Assembly: GCF_004798865.1 (NCBI RefSeq)
Contig: NW_025335587.1
Coordinates: 7,577,773 to 7,641,772, forward strand
From: Varanus komodoensis
Taxonomy: Eukaryota > Chordata > Lepidosauria > Squamata > Varanidae
Direction: 5' to 3'
Length of the DNA stretch: 64,000 bases
Below the pieces are notes generated by a model. The model did not search any database and was not told the origin of the DNA. It saw only the letters and a list, made by a program, of their open reading frames with translations. Both the position numbers and the translations under genes were made by a program. This document shows, in pieces, positions 47,340 through 57,826 of the stretch (position 1 is the stretch's first letter; every line of letters begins with the position of its first letter).

Positions 47340-47890
47340 TAATGTAGAGTTCTATGAGCTTTTAGAAAGGTCCTCTCTGAAAAGGTGACTGGGTCTACTA
47401 TATTCCATCAAAAGCCTGATAGTTTTAGCCTGTCTTTCCTCATATACATCTACATGCTCTTCAAAATCTGACCTGGAGGTGCTTCTCAAAGAACCATCCC
47501 CAAAGGAAATGAGGGTGGTGATAAATAGAAGAAGGGCCTTCTTGGTGGTTGCTCTCACCTCTAGAATGGGATCCACAAAGAAGTTTACCAGGCACCCTCG
47601 TCACCAGCATTCTGGGGCTAAGCAAAGACTGTCTTATTATGCAGATATTTTAATAATGAAAAATTAAAATTGATAGTTTATACATTTTATAGTTTTAATA
47701 ATTTTTGATTGATTTTAAACTGCTGTACTTATTCCTATTGCAATTGCTGTATTTTATGAACTTTTTCTATTTTATACTTTAGTCTACAAATGATACTTTT
47801 TGTATTATTGATTTAGCACAATGTACACCATCCGAAGAGCCCTAAATTGGGCTATAGGTTCATATAGTGTATGAATTTTAAAATAAATAG
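47340..47890 (+). mobile_element. L2-type LINE, end of ORF2 plus 3' UTR and tail
   Basis: A KEMRVVINRRRAFLVVAL-like stretch (about 47506-47560) corresponds to the L2 segment before the LWNSLP motif. A T-rich UTR of about 200 bp follows, then the tail 'gtacaccatccgaagagccc', 'aaattgggctatagg' and 'aaaataaata'. The element is 5'-truncated and the C-terminus is frameshifted. Confidence 0.7.
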
Positions 47891-47999
47891 TTTCACAGTG
47901 GACCATTTTGCATGCCTACTAAAAAGTAAGCTCCAACGGGCTCTGCTCATGACATGCCATGACAGAATTGTCAATGTGCCTCTCACAATGATCACAAAA

Positions 48000-48150
48000 A
48001 GTGTGGCAGAGTTGTTAGAGGGTTGGGTTTGAGTCTCAAGAGCCATCTTCTGGTCCTCACTCAGTCATGAAGCACACTGGTTTACTTGGGCCAGTCACTG
48101 GCTCACCCTAATCAACTTCATAGGGTTGTGGGAAGGAAGGCTCCAAGATG
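48000..48150 (+). mobile_element. tRNA-derived SINE, family A, decayed
   Basis: The head 'gtgtggcagagttgttagag' is followed by 'ttgggtttgagtctcaagag', then 'acttgggccagtcactggct' and 'cttcatagggttgtggga', which follow the family order. The L2-like tail is lost. Confidence 0.65.
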
Positions 48151-48179
48151 TGTCTTATGGGCATCAGCCACCCAGGTAA

Positions 48180-48355
48180 AACAGCAGGGCAGATCTTCTG
48201 CTTCAGGCAAATGAGCACCTATCCAGCACAATATTGCCTACACGGACTAATGGTAGCTCTCCAATGTCTTTCCCAGCCTACCTGAAGATTGAACCTGGGT
48301 CCTTTAGCATGCAAAGAATGTGCTCTTCCACTGAAGTACAATCCCTCCCCAAGCA
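48180..48355 (-). mobile_element. tRNA-derived SINE, family B, antisense
   Basis: On the complement: 'gtacttcagtggaagagcac' is the A-box region, 'cccaggttcaatcttcagg' the B box, 'taggctgggaaagacattgg' the body and 'caatattgtgctggataggt' the 3' part. It is distinct from family A in head and body. Confidence 0.75.
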
Positions 48356-48518
48356 GACTGGAAGCCAAGCCATGTTCTGTTCCAGTATGGCACTCTGACC
48401 AGGCAGGTTGGGGTGGAGAGGACAATAGATAGGGGCAAAGTGCAGAAAGAGGTCTTCCAAAGTTAGGAAAGGAAGTAGAGCCTTCTGCCCTTGGAGCTGT
48501 CCATGGTCTGCGAGGGTC

Positions 48519-48536
48519 TCTCTCTCTCTCTCTTCA
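48519..48536. repeat. (CT)n short microsatellite
   Basis: About nine units within otherwise single-copy sequence. Confidence 0.9.
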
Positions 48537-48830
48537 GGCCGAAATGTCTTTGTTACCTGTTCTCATCCTGCAATCTCCTTCCCAGCAGACTGCTACTGGC
48601 TTCCACTGCTCCCTGTCTGCTGTCCACAAGTGTCCAACCAAGGCTCTGGGGGTGTTGTCTGGTCTCTGTGTTTCCCAATATGTCAAAAACAAGACAGACA
48701 GGAAGAAAGATGCAGTGTTGTGTCTGAGTTGCACACTGACTATGCTTCATTGCACAATTAAAGTCTGCTGGGAGGAAGAGGAAGTTTATAAAATAGTGAG
48801 GCAGGCCAGTGACCAATCATGTCAGCATTA

Positions 48831-48880
48831 AGCAGAGAGAGCGGGGAGAGAGAGAAAGAGAGCGAGCGAGAAGGAAAGAG
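48831..48880. repeat. GA-rich low-complexity tract
   Basis: Purine-rich imperfect (AG)n with GCGAGCGAG interruptions. Confidence 0.85.
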
Positions 48881-49169
48881 TTTCTAAAGCTGTGTGGACA
48901 TCCACGGGACCGTCCATGGTTTTCAAGTGAGATCCACAGTTCTATTTTTGCTCAAGGACATTCATCGATTTGCTGTGTTGTAGTAGTGGTGGTCCTCATT
49001 TCCATAAGCTCAAAAAGCCATGTGAGCTGGGACAGAAGGGCATGCATTGAGCCCTAGTTCATCCCTGTCCAGCATTTCCTATTAGCAGCTGAAATGTACA
49101 CAAAATATGGCTTAGGGAGAGTGCTAGGCACATGAACCACTCACCAACTTGATTCTTTATTTGACAGTA

Positions 49170-49278
49170 TAGAATCTATACGGGACAGTTGTCTGAGTGG
49201 GATGGTGTAAACTGATGTCCTGCAACAGGAGTGGGTTGGACCTGCGAGCCTTCTCAGCCCTTCCAACTCTGCTATTCT
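49170..49278 (+). mobile_element. CR1-type 3' end fragment
   Basis: 'agtgggttggacctgcgagc' then 'cttctcagcccttccaactc' and 'tgctattctt' matches the CR1 3' terminus ('gggttggactagatgacc' ... 'cccttccaactctatgattct'). Confidence 0.55.
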
Positions 49279-49370
49279 TTCCTGACAGTATCTCTGTCTT
49301 GTCTGGATTAAGTTTCAGTTCACTGGCCCTCATCCAGGGAAATTTTATGGTGATGTGCTCAGCTTTTGCC
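49279..49370 (-). mobile_element. L2-type LINE, RT fragment, antisense
   Basis: The complement encodes WMRASELKLNPDKTEILS, almost identical to the conserved L2 segment WMRxNKLKLNPDKTEVL that follows the YADD motif. Only this piece is left, between a CR1 end and a hAT-like fragment. Confidence 0.68.
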
Positions 49371-49590
49371 CAGTTTTGTCTTCATTCTAGAAGTCTGAAA
49401 TGCCTTTCCTGGGGCTTAGTTACTGGCAGTAACAACTTTCATCTGAAATATGCTGAGATTTTTTGGTATTTTGGCTTTGCCTACTTTGCCTTTGGCTTGC
49501 CCAGCACTTGGAATGTTGCCTCTAAGGGCTTCTCTGAAACTGAATTCAGCCCTTGGGCTGAAACTGTCTCAACTCCCTGGATCTAAACAT
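49371..49590 (-). mobile_element. hAT-like non-autonomous transposon, family X, antisense
   Basis: The complement begins near 49580 with 'ccagggagttgagacagttt' then 'cagcccaagggctgaattca', then 'gaaagttgttactgccagta' and 'actaagccccaggaaaggca'. This is the longest copy of the family in the window. The start looks like a mutated CAGGGGTGT... hAT end. Confidence 0.58.
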
Positions 49591-50915
49591 TAAGCTGCAC
49601 CCAGACATTCCTGTGAGTTTGTCTAAATCACCAGGTTAAACCAAATAATGTACAACCCCTTTTATGTTACCTTATTCTGTTTGGATTTACCAAATGCATT
49701 TAGCCTGCCACCTGTCTTTACCCTGGCACAGACTTGGGGTGGGGGGTGCCCTCAGATAAGTCTTTTATCATGCAATTACCCAACTTGATCCATTTACTTT
49801 TACTGGGGTTCTAGTCAATGTCTTCTGTATTTTCCCAATCTTCCTTTTTTCCAACAAAAAATCTGTTCAGGAGAAAAAGATGGAATAGTTCCACAATGTC
49901 TTCTGATTTGTAATACTATGACCTACCTTCTAGTTTCAGCAAATTAATTGGAGTTGTGGGGGTGACCATTTTGTACCTATAGTTCTTCAACATTTGGAAG
50001 TCAAGAAACTGGGTGCTTGAGGGTCTCAGTGTAATCTGGATTTGGTTCTGTAATTTCAATGAAATCACTTTGGCTAGAATTTACCAAAACAGCTGTCAAG
50101 CTGAATTTTGTGCCAAAATTCAGGTACCTTCAGCGACTGAAATATCCAGCAGTCGTTCTTAAGTTCTTTTTCTCATTCTTTTCAGCCATTGGATTGGTTG
50201 TATAACATTAATAGTATTTGTACAGTTCTCTTAAATAGAACTATGGAACATGAAAGCAAAACATTGTTACTGTTAATAGCAATATAAACCAATTAGTGGC
50301 AAGTGTTCTTATTTTTTCCTTTGCATTAATCTTGGTAAATCTTGACTTTCATAAATCAAGACCCCTTTTTTCCCAGTCTACAAGCATTCTGCAGCCATAT
50401 TCATTGTATAAAGTCTCTCACTTATATGCTATATAAATCTTGAATATTTTGCCCAAAGTTGCAAACAGACTGCTAGATGGAAAATTTAAAAAATCAAACG
50501 CATTCTTATTATTAGGATTATATATGGAAGGTCTGGGTTGATTGTTCCCTGTTTAAGGCTGTAAATTAAGCAGACTTGCGTGGGAGTGAACCCTACTGAG
50601 TGTAGAAAGACTGATGCCTCAGTAAATATGCATGCAATTGGGTTGTAAAGATTTAGGGCAGAGTCCAGGCAACCTGAAGTACATCACACATTCTGTGGTA
50701 TTCTGGTACCAAAGTAATAGGAAAATTATAGGGAGACTCTGTAGTGGTAGCAAGAGGTGTGTAGCAGTAGAGAAAGGCCAATTGTCCTCACAAAAGCCTT
50801 TAATGTGTGGCCTTTCCAAGTGACTCCCCATAATTACCCATTATGTTCAGGGCAACAGTGCATACCTTTGTGCTGAGATAAAATCCCCATCTGACTCAAT
50901 TCTGTTAAAGCTTTG
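49591..50915. other. Unassigned non-coding DNA
   Basis: It includes a decayed 'tttactcagaagtaa'-type repeat at 50558-50648 in inverted orientation ('cagtaaatatgcatgcaatt'). Otherwise nothing is seen. Confidence 0.4.
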
Positions 50916-50922
50916 GAAACAC

Positions 50923-50929
50923 TATAAAA
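50923..50929 (+). promoter_or_regulatory. TATA-box-like string ahead of GC-rich DNA
   Basis: 'tataaaa' in the context 'acactataaaaagcacagg' is followed by a GC-rich 170 bp with a CCAAT string at 51048-51052. The form is right for a core promoter, but no downstream ORF or exon is visible and chance is likely. Confidence 0.2.
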
Positions 50930-51099
50930 AGCACAGGAGCAGAGGGGCTCAGGCCAGGAGTCCCTTCCCGGACTTCCTGGGGTCCAACGGGTCCTTCAGC
51001 AGTCTGTGTCCTTGTCCTTGTGCACGCCCCCAACCCCATCCCTATTTCTCCAATCCTGATTGGTTCTTGGTTTCTGGGCTTTGGTGCAGGTTCAGTCCC

Positions 51100-51180
51100 C
51101 TTATTCAAAATGTCAAAATGCCTTCCCTAAGCCTTCATGGCTGGGCTGGCACTAAGAACTTTCAGCCAATGTAGGACCGT
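51100..51180 (-). mobile_element. hAT-like transposon, family X, fragment, antisense
   Basis: The complement has 'ttggctgaaagttcttagtg', 'ccatgaaggcttagggaagg' and 'cattttgacattttgaat', collinear with the copies at 35.2 and 49.4 kb. The 5' half is missing. Confidence 0.5.
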
Positions 51181-52299
51181 TAGTTTTGCATGTTGGTCAC
51201 ACCCTTTTTGGCTTCATCCCCACCCATCATGGAAATGCATCCCACCATGGAGAGATGCCCCCTCTAATGCAGCATGAATAATACCCACAGGTGTCACAGG
51301 ACCAACATCCTTTTCAAAGAGGAAGATGTACAGGGTGAGCAAAAAAGGCTAGACATGAAATAGGATTCATAAAGATTCACATTTTTCGCTAATTGATTCT
51401 TTGAACATTGATTGTTGAACATGAATGATTGTAGGCAGGTTCTATCAAAACCTTGCTCTGGTGCATCTGCTACATGGCATTGGGTCCCATGTTCAGCCGT
51501 CCTTGAAAGAGTCCCGGACAACAAAGTAGCCTTTTCTCCTGCTGCAAAAGATGGTAATTTCCCCAAGGTCTCTCAATGAACTTAATCTCTGAAAAGGACA
51601 TTAATCTAGTTTCCTTCATAACCAAAAAAACCCTTCTAACTTCTAAACCACACTTTCTCTTCTTTATGATTTTGTACGTTCTGCTGCAGTGGTGAATATT
51701 TTCTTTTAAACTTGGTGAGTAATAACCACAAGATAAATGTCTCAAATCCTTAGAGTATCACTTGTTTTCCCTCTCCACCCCCATTAAAAAGTACATGGCA
51801 GCTTCATAAATAATTAGAATCTGTGTGCTCTGTTGTTTAACTTGACAAGGCTTCAAGAATAAGCTGGATTTTTCATCAGAAAGCTGCATTAGCAGCTAAT
51901 TAAGTAGTGATTAGCTAAGACTGTAGCAATCACAAGTGTTCCCAAGATCCTGGTTGTACATTATAATTGGCAGTGAAACTCTACGGTATCAATGGGTCAG
52001 CATCTGAGGCAGGAAATGGAAGATGGAGGGTTCTGGAACAATTTATCTAGCAGCTCTGTTACAGACCTTGATCAAGGTGAATCCTTTATAGAGAATGAAT
52101 AACTGGATAAACGGACACTTAAAAAAATAACTAATTTTGGCATTTCCTTGGGAAAAATAATTCTCCTAGAAGTGTTATTTCAGCTAGCCCTCATTACTCA
52201 CAATATGTGACTGTTTAAAGCTACATGGTTTTAGGTTTGTGTACCAGTTAGAAGTTGTGTGGTTTCTAAATGGACAGCAGTGGCACAACTCCTCCACGC
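51181..52299. other. Unassigned DNA with a candidate conserved non-coding element
   Basis: No repeats are recognised. At 51780-52000 the text has homeodomain-type cores ('agcagctaattaagtagtga') and balanced complexity, like vertebrate enhancers. ORFs at 51294-51745 lack domains. Confidence 0.4.
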
Positions 52300-52870
52300 C
52301 TGAAAGGAACAGCACACCTGCGGCTTCCAGCCACCTATTCTTCCCCTTGCTTCTGTCTCCATCCTCCCCAGCCCACTCACCTGCTTTCCTGGTCGGTCTC
52401 TGTCTTGCCCATCCACTCACCTGCCTACCTGCCTGTTTGCATGCCTGCCCGCCTGCCTGCCTTCCTTATCACTCTTCTACCACATGCTGCCGGCACTGTA
52501 GAGGAGCTGAGCTTGCTGAAGAACCACATCAGCCAGAAAATGGTCCAGGATGGCTCATAAGAGAGATGGCCATGCCCACACCTCTGGCTCTGGCAGTTCT
52601 TCCCCAGAGCCAGGTCTCGTGGGAAGCGGTGCTCCTGGAGATCCTGAGGCTTGCAGTGCAAACAGAAGCGGTAGCGGCAAGGTGGGAGATATAGCTCTGG
52701 TGGCAGCAAATGCAGCAAAGCGAGGGAGCGTGGCAGTGGCACAATCTCCTGGCAGTGGCCATGGGAGGGGAGTGAGCACACACTTCACTGCTCCTCCCAC
52801 CCTTCCATTGGAGGTGGGGCCTCACCCCACTTCATGGGAGGGCTGGCCATGTGAATGGAAGAACTGTACA
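52300..52870. other. GC-rich block with (CCTG)n-like patch
   Basis: A degenerate CCTG/CCTGC array at 52428-52467 lies beside CAG- and GGC-rich text at 52590-52760. ORFs of 96-151 aa in four frames overlap, which is expected in stop-poor GC-rich DNA. It is compositionally similar to 32460-32900. Confidence 0.4.
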
Positions 52871-53879
52871 GAGACCTGACTGTATTCCTTACAGTGGAAG
52901 CCATTGTAGGAAAAGGCATGGGACAATATTTTGCTTCTGTCTTACCTTGGCAAAACAAGATAAAACAAGATTGAGTTTAGCTGTGTCAATGGAGCCAAGT
53001 CATTTAAAATGAGTGACTTTCCAATTAAAGGGGATAGAATGATATTGAAATTTCATTTTAAACAAACAAAACAAAGCAAGACCAAGGGTCCTCTTTTCCC
53101 ATAATAATAATATTGAGCTCAAGCAGCTGTTGCAATATCACAGTAACTTGGCTTCTGTTCTCATGCAACATGAAACTGCATTTTTTTTCTGTTCATGTCT
53201 GCATTTATGCAATACCTGAATGTTTTTAGGCTGTGGCATAAAAAAGAACCCCAATGTTCATTACAATTTTGTTAGTAGGTTTCACATTACTGAAGCCTAG
53301 ATTTCAACCCAGCTCATTTTAAATCTTGCTTGTTAGGCTGGGCCGCTCCAATTGGACAATCTACTCAGATACTTCATTTGGTCAGCAATATTCACTTATT
53401 CATTGAAAATATTTGATACTTGGCTTTCCATTAAAAAAAGGAAAAGAAAAAAACACATCTAGAGGAAGTAGCATCAGATTCCACCCCCCCACCCCCCCAT
53501 GCCTTGTTTAGCATTTCTGGGGAAATGTAAAGACAACTGGATGCCATCTCAGAGGTGATACCTGTATGTTTTGTGACACTGTAGGAATGCCATGGCACGA
53601 CCATAACTCTGGCAGTAGCAACTGTCTCAAAACAGACATGCACATGAAGAAAACCTTAAATATTCTATTGTACGAATTCCCTGAAATGTAGCCATATGGA
53701 TAGACACTGGTCCACCTAAGCTTATCTCATAATACAATGGGTGGAATCTAATGCAATGCGAACATAATTCTGTGTGTAGAACAGGGCTTCCACTAATGCA
53801 ATGGTCACCTTGCCTCTCTCTGAAGCAGCGCCCACCCCCCACCAACTCTGAACTAGATTTGAGGGAATGGGTGCTCTTT
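52871..53879. other. Unassigned non-coding DNA
   Basis: C-runs lie at 53481-53498 and an A-rich patch at 53431-53458. No gene is seen. Confidence 0.4.
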
Positions 53880-54725
53880 TATATTCACGTGGTGGAGATG
53901 CAGATGTGCCAGATCAGTGCATGGCTGTGACCATAGACGGGAGGAGGAAGAATAAACTGAAGCTCAGTACAGGAAAGACTGAGATGCTGTAAGTAGGTGG
54001 TTCCTCTGAGCAGATGGAGAGTGTCCAACCTGTTCTGGATGATGTTCAACCTGTTCTCGTATTACTGATGTTACTGATGTTTCCAGGAGAACAACCAAGC
54101 TACAAGCCTACTATCCTAAAGAGTAAGTTTGTAGCTCAGTGGTTCTCCTGGAATCATCAGGCCTCTATGGCAAGGATTGCCTTCTACCAGTTTGGTTGCT
54201 GGCCGAGCTTTACCTTTATCTGGACAGGAATAACAGCCAATGTTATAGCAAACTCCAAGGAATATTACTGCAATGCAGTCTAGGTGGAGCTGCCATTGAT
54301 CAGAAACTGCAGTTTGTGCAAAATGCATTGACCAGAAGATCTGAACACAGAACCCTAAGTCTGACCTGCTTCTCTTGGCCGCTGCTATGCTTCTAAGCCC
54401 ACTTCATTCTGACCTGTACAGGGCTTACATGGCTCAGGAGCAAAATTCCTGACAGAACGCCTGCCATGATATGAACCTAAGCGCACCTGTCTACTGTGTT
54501 TACCATCTGGAGTCCTCTGCCAAGGGTGTTCTTTGAGAGAGGTTCAGAGAAGGCAACAAGGGGGACCCCCCTTCTCAGTGGTAGCCCCATGACTGCGAAA
54601 TGTTTCCTCTACTGCAGTTCACCTGGTGCCAACATTGTCATGTCTTTGATACCAGGTAAGACTTTCCTCTACTCCCAGGCATTTGGTGGTGTATGTATCA
54701 CCCAGAGGGATGGGGAGTGGGGTTG
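53880..54725 (+). mobile_element. L2-type LINE, RT C-terminal half and 3' end (first of two)
   Basis: The order of motifs is L2-like: RRKNKLKLSTGKTEML (about 53942-53990; consensus NKLKLNPDKTEVL), MARIAFYQF (about 54167-54195; consensus VARSAFYHL), then frameshifted 'EYYCNAV' (consensus DYCNAL) near 54262-54283, then LQFVQNAL near 54310. The segment from 54370 to 54700 covers the C-terminus, without a clean tail hairpin. The frame is broken repeatedly. The next L2 piece begins directly downstream in the same orientation. Confidence 0.72.
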
Positions 54726-56540
54726 GCAATGATCTTTAAAGATTCAATCTCTCTTGCCAGGTTTCCTGTCCCCTCAAGTGAAAGTCTAGAGTGTTTGCAT
54801 TGTGTGTTGGGCTCTCGAGACAGATTGGGAATTCTGTCAACATACCATCCACGATGCTGCGCTTTATAAGTCTCCTTGCCTCAGCTGATGAAGCTGGTCT
54901 CCGATCTGGTTTTGAGGTCCCCCAGGATGCTTGTCCTTGGGGACTTCAGTTTCCATACCAAGGTCCCCTTATCTGGAGTAACTGAGGACTTCATGGCTGC
55001 TATGGCAACCATGAGGTTGTCTCAGCATGTCATCAGCCCAATGCACAAGAAAGGCCTTGTTTTCTCAATGGGGCTGGAGGATGGTGGTTCTGTAGTGGTG
55101 GGGCTAACATCTACCCCGTTCTCATGGTCGGACAATTACCTGGTCAAGTTAACCTCCTTTTCCCCTCTGCAAGGGTGGAGGATGAATTAGAATGATCTGC
55201 CCCTGGAATCTGAAGATTTCCAAAGGGTTCTCGGGAATTATCTGGCTTATATGGTGGGTGCTGCTGCTGATGCCCAGGTTACCCTATGGAATAGGGAAAT
55301 GGCTTGGGCAATCAACAGGGCAACAAGCCATAGACAGTGGGAACCTAAAGATAGTTGCCCATGCTCTGCTAACTTCCAAAATAGATTATTGTAATGTGCT
55401 CAATGTGTCCTTGAAGATGATCCAGCAATTGCAACTGGTGCAGAATCAGGCCACTTGGTTGGTGACTGGTATTTCTAGAGTGGTCTATATAACACTAGTT
55501 CTGAAAGAACTTCACTGGTTATCGGTTGTGGCCTGGACCCAACTCAAGGTTTGACATATAAATCCCTAAACATCTTGGGACTATCTGAAGGACCGTCTAC
55601 ACCCATATATAACTACCCACCCCTTCAGATCAGCTCAGGAGGTCCTTCTACTAGAACCATAGAAACAGAAACAGAGCAAGTCAGAAGGGGTCTCCTGGGC
55701 CATCTAGTCTGACCTCTGGCACCAGCCGGCTCCGCTCACGACATGCCCACCATGTGGACGTCCAGCCTATCCTTGAACACCCGCACCGATGGGGCCTCAA
55801 CGACCTCTTGTGGAAGCCCATTCCACACCCTCGGGGTCCTGACTGTCAGGAAGTGCTTCCTGGCATCCAAATGGAACCTTGGCTCCCTGAGCTTTGCTCC
55901 ATTGGAGCGCGTCCTGCCTTCCTCTGCAGGGGAGAACAGGTCTCTACCCATCTCCGTGTGACATCCCCTCACATACCTGTATGTCGCCAACGTATCCCCT
56001 CTGAGTCTCCTCTTCTCCAGGCTGAAGAGACCCAGTTCCCTCAGTCTCGCCTCATACGGCATCCCCTGAAAACCGGCCACCAACCTTGTGGCCCTACGCT
56101 GCACTGACTCCAACCTGGCTATATCCTTTCTGTAATGAGGGGCCCAAAACTGAGCACAATACTCCAGTTGCGGGAGCACCAGAGTTGTGTAGAATGGAGA
56201 TGCTGGAAGGGAGATGAGAGGGGTGGCAACCAGGCAGACAGTCTTTTTCTGCTGCTGCTCCCCATCTTTGGGACTCCCTCCCTAGGGAAATTTGCCTGGC
56301 ACCATCTTTATTTTCCTTTAGGTGCCAGGCAAAGACATACCTTTTAAGATTTTTTTAAAATGTTTAGTCCCTGAATGCTGTAGTCCCTTTTATACTGTTA
56401 TTATAGATGTTTTAATTTGTTAGTGTTTTAACAGGTTTTAATGTGTTTTATTATGTTTTACTATATTGTAAGCCATCTAGGAAGGCCTCAGCAGTTATAG
56501 GTGTCCTATAAATATGAGTATAAATAAATAAATAAAATCA
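54726..56540 (+). mobile_element. L2-type LINE, endonuclease plus RT C-terminus, internally deleted, interrupted by CR1
   Basis: Endonuclease motif: LVSDLVLRSPRMLVLGDFSF (about 54888-54950) matches L2 'LVLGDFNxH', continuing to TPFSWSDNYLVK (consensus TPLSWTDHFLV). The frame then passes, near 55340, straight to IVAHALLTSKIDYCNVL and LQLVQNQATWLVTGISR, HITPVLxxLHWLPV-like text following. Most of the RT core between them, including the YADD region, is missing. A CR1 copy fills 55656-56198. The L2 C-terminus resumes ('gggactccctccctagggaa') and ends in a T-rich UTR and the tail 'attgtaagccatctaggaag' plus (AAAT)n. Confidence 0.82.
55656..56198 (-). mobile_element. CR1 LINE, 3' end of ORF2, inserted in L2
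   Basis: Minus-strand ORF 55736-56179 (147 codons, open 5' end) encodes the CR1 C-terminus without a break: LEYCAQFWAPHYRKDIARLE, SVQRRATRLVAGFQG, LRELGLFSLEKRRLRGD, then the basic segment and FLTVRTPRVWNGLPQEVVEA to the natural stop. It covers the region after the RT core. The 3' UTR runs to the 'tttctgtttctatgg' terminus at 55656-55675. The 5' end is truncated at about 56198. The open frame suggests a younger age than the host L2. Confidence 0.88.
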
Positions 56541-56691
56541 GTTGCTTGATGAGGTACCAGTACGTATTTGATTTTTTAAAAGCTGTTTTAATTGTAGTAG
56601 GGCTTCTCTAAATGTGGAATTTAACCTGGTGCTTTACCAAGGTTGCTTCTTCCATTTTCTTTATGGGAAAAAACATCTTTTTTACCTGAGA

Positions 56692-56695
<4 letters not shown>

Positions 56696-56731
<36 letters not shown>

Positions 56732-56732
56732 C
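56696..56732. repeat. (AC)n microsatellite
   Basis: About 18 uninterrupted AC units. Confidence 0.97.
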
Positions 56733-57034
56733 GAGGTGTTTTCCTCTCTTCTTTTCTTTTTTCCCATACATACCATTTTATTTCACAAGGTGGTGTGTGG
56801 GATATGGCAGAATATAGTTCTTACAGGAGACTTCCATAGATAATAATGGTGACATCCAGGAAACTACCAGACTCCCCCTTCTTCTAAAACTAACTGCAGA
56901 AATAGCTGGAAAACCAAGGAGGAGGATGACATGAAAAGGCCCCACAAACTTCCATGTGTGAGGAATCATGAATGCACTAATGTCTAGTGTCAAAAAGCTC
57001 TTTAAACAGTCTATGATAGAATGCTAGTTTGCAT

Positions 57035-57115
57035 TTGAAGTTGTAATTTTTGTGGACTTCCCAGAGAGCTTTGGCTGTGGGCTGATATAGAAATGAAATG
57101 GATGGATTGGATGAA
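57035..57115 (+). mobile_element. L2-type 3' tail
   Basis: 'gtggacttcccagagagctt' then 'gctgtgggctgatatagaaa' and 'tggatggattggatgaaata' keep the tail layout with substitutions. Confidence 0.5.
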
Positions 57116-57309
57116 ATACAAAATGGCACCGTGCTTGTTGAGAGAAGTGAGTATTAAGGTAGTGGAAACAGGTGGAGGAGGGAGGAGTTCAGGCCTGTGG
57201 TACTGAGTGTAGTAGCAACTATTATACAACTGTTCGGTTTTGGTTTTGGTTTTTTTTAATGTTGTTTTGACATTCTGGTCATGGTTGAAATGCTGATATA
57301 GCACTTTCT

Positions 57310-57425
57310 AGGCTTTTGGGCAGCCTTTCCCAGCCCTGCCTGGAGAGAGTGGGGCTTGTACCCAGGGTCAGTCACATATAGCGTGTGAGCTCTCCAGATG
57401 AGCTGTGCTGCTTGGCAAGCTTGAC
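57310..57425 (-). mobile_element. tRNA-derived SINE, family B, antisense fragment
   Basis: The complement reads 'agctcatctggagagctcac' (A-box region), 'ccctgggtacaagcccc' (decayed B box) and 'aggcagggctgggaaaggct' (body phrase, compare 48285). Confidence 0.5.
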
Positions 57426-57697
57426 ACGCTCTTGCTCAGCTCATTGCGCAAGCTGTTTGGAAACTGCATGCTCGTCAGGGCTGTTTGGGAGGGACTGAGC
57501 CCAGTGGCAGGGATGCTGCTTAGCGGGGAAGAGTCCCCTGCTCCCTCCCTGGCAGCTCCAGTTTAAAGGACCAAGTGACAGGTAAGGTGAAGCTTCTGCA
57601 CTGGGCCAAAGAGCACCTCTTGGTGAGAGCAGGTGCCGCAGGGCTAAACGCACCAGTAGTCTGACCCAATTTCTTCTGCTCCTAAAGCCTGCTTATG
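57426..57697. other. Unassigned non-coding DNA
   Basis: No repeat or gene was recognised. The text is moderately GC-rich. Confidence 0.35.
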
Positions 57698-57826
57698 TAG
57701 CCTTCCCATATCAGGCGCCTCCAGATGTCTGGGGCTTCGAGTCCCATCTGCCCCAGTCAGCAGTCAAGAATTCTTGGAGTTGACACCCAAAACATCTGGA
57801 GGGTCCCAGCTTGGGAAAAACTGGCT
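57698..57826. mobile_element. Palindromic MITE, family P
   Basis: The left arm 'tagccttcccatatcaggcg' then 'cctccagatgtctggggctt' and the right arm 'acatctggagggtcccagct' then 'tgggaaaaactggct' are inverted relatives. About 129 bp. Confidence 0.7.

Noticed and set aside
48180-48355. Possible tRNA gene (A and B boxes)
   Set aside because: The B box and A box are those of a SINE. No cloverleaf with acceptor stem or anticodon arm is present.
52239-52879. Overlapping ORFs of 96-151 aa on both strands
   Set aside because: GC-rich, stop-poor DNA gives open frames in several phases. Pro/Ala/Cys-rich low-complexity translations without domains.
55743-56107. Plus-strand ORFs of 72 and 117 aa
   Set aside because: Antisense shadows of the CR1 frame on the minus strand.
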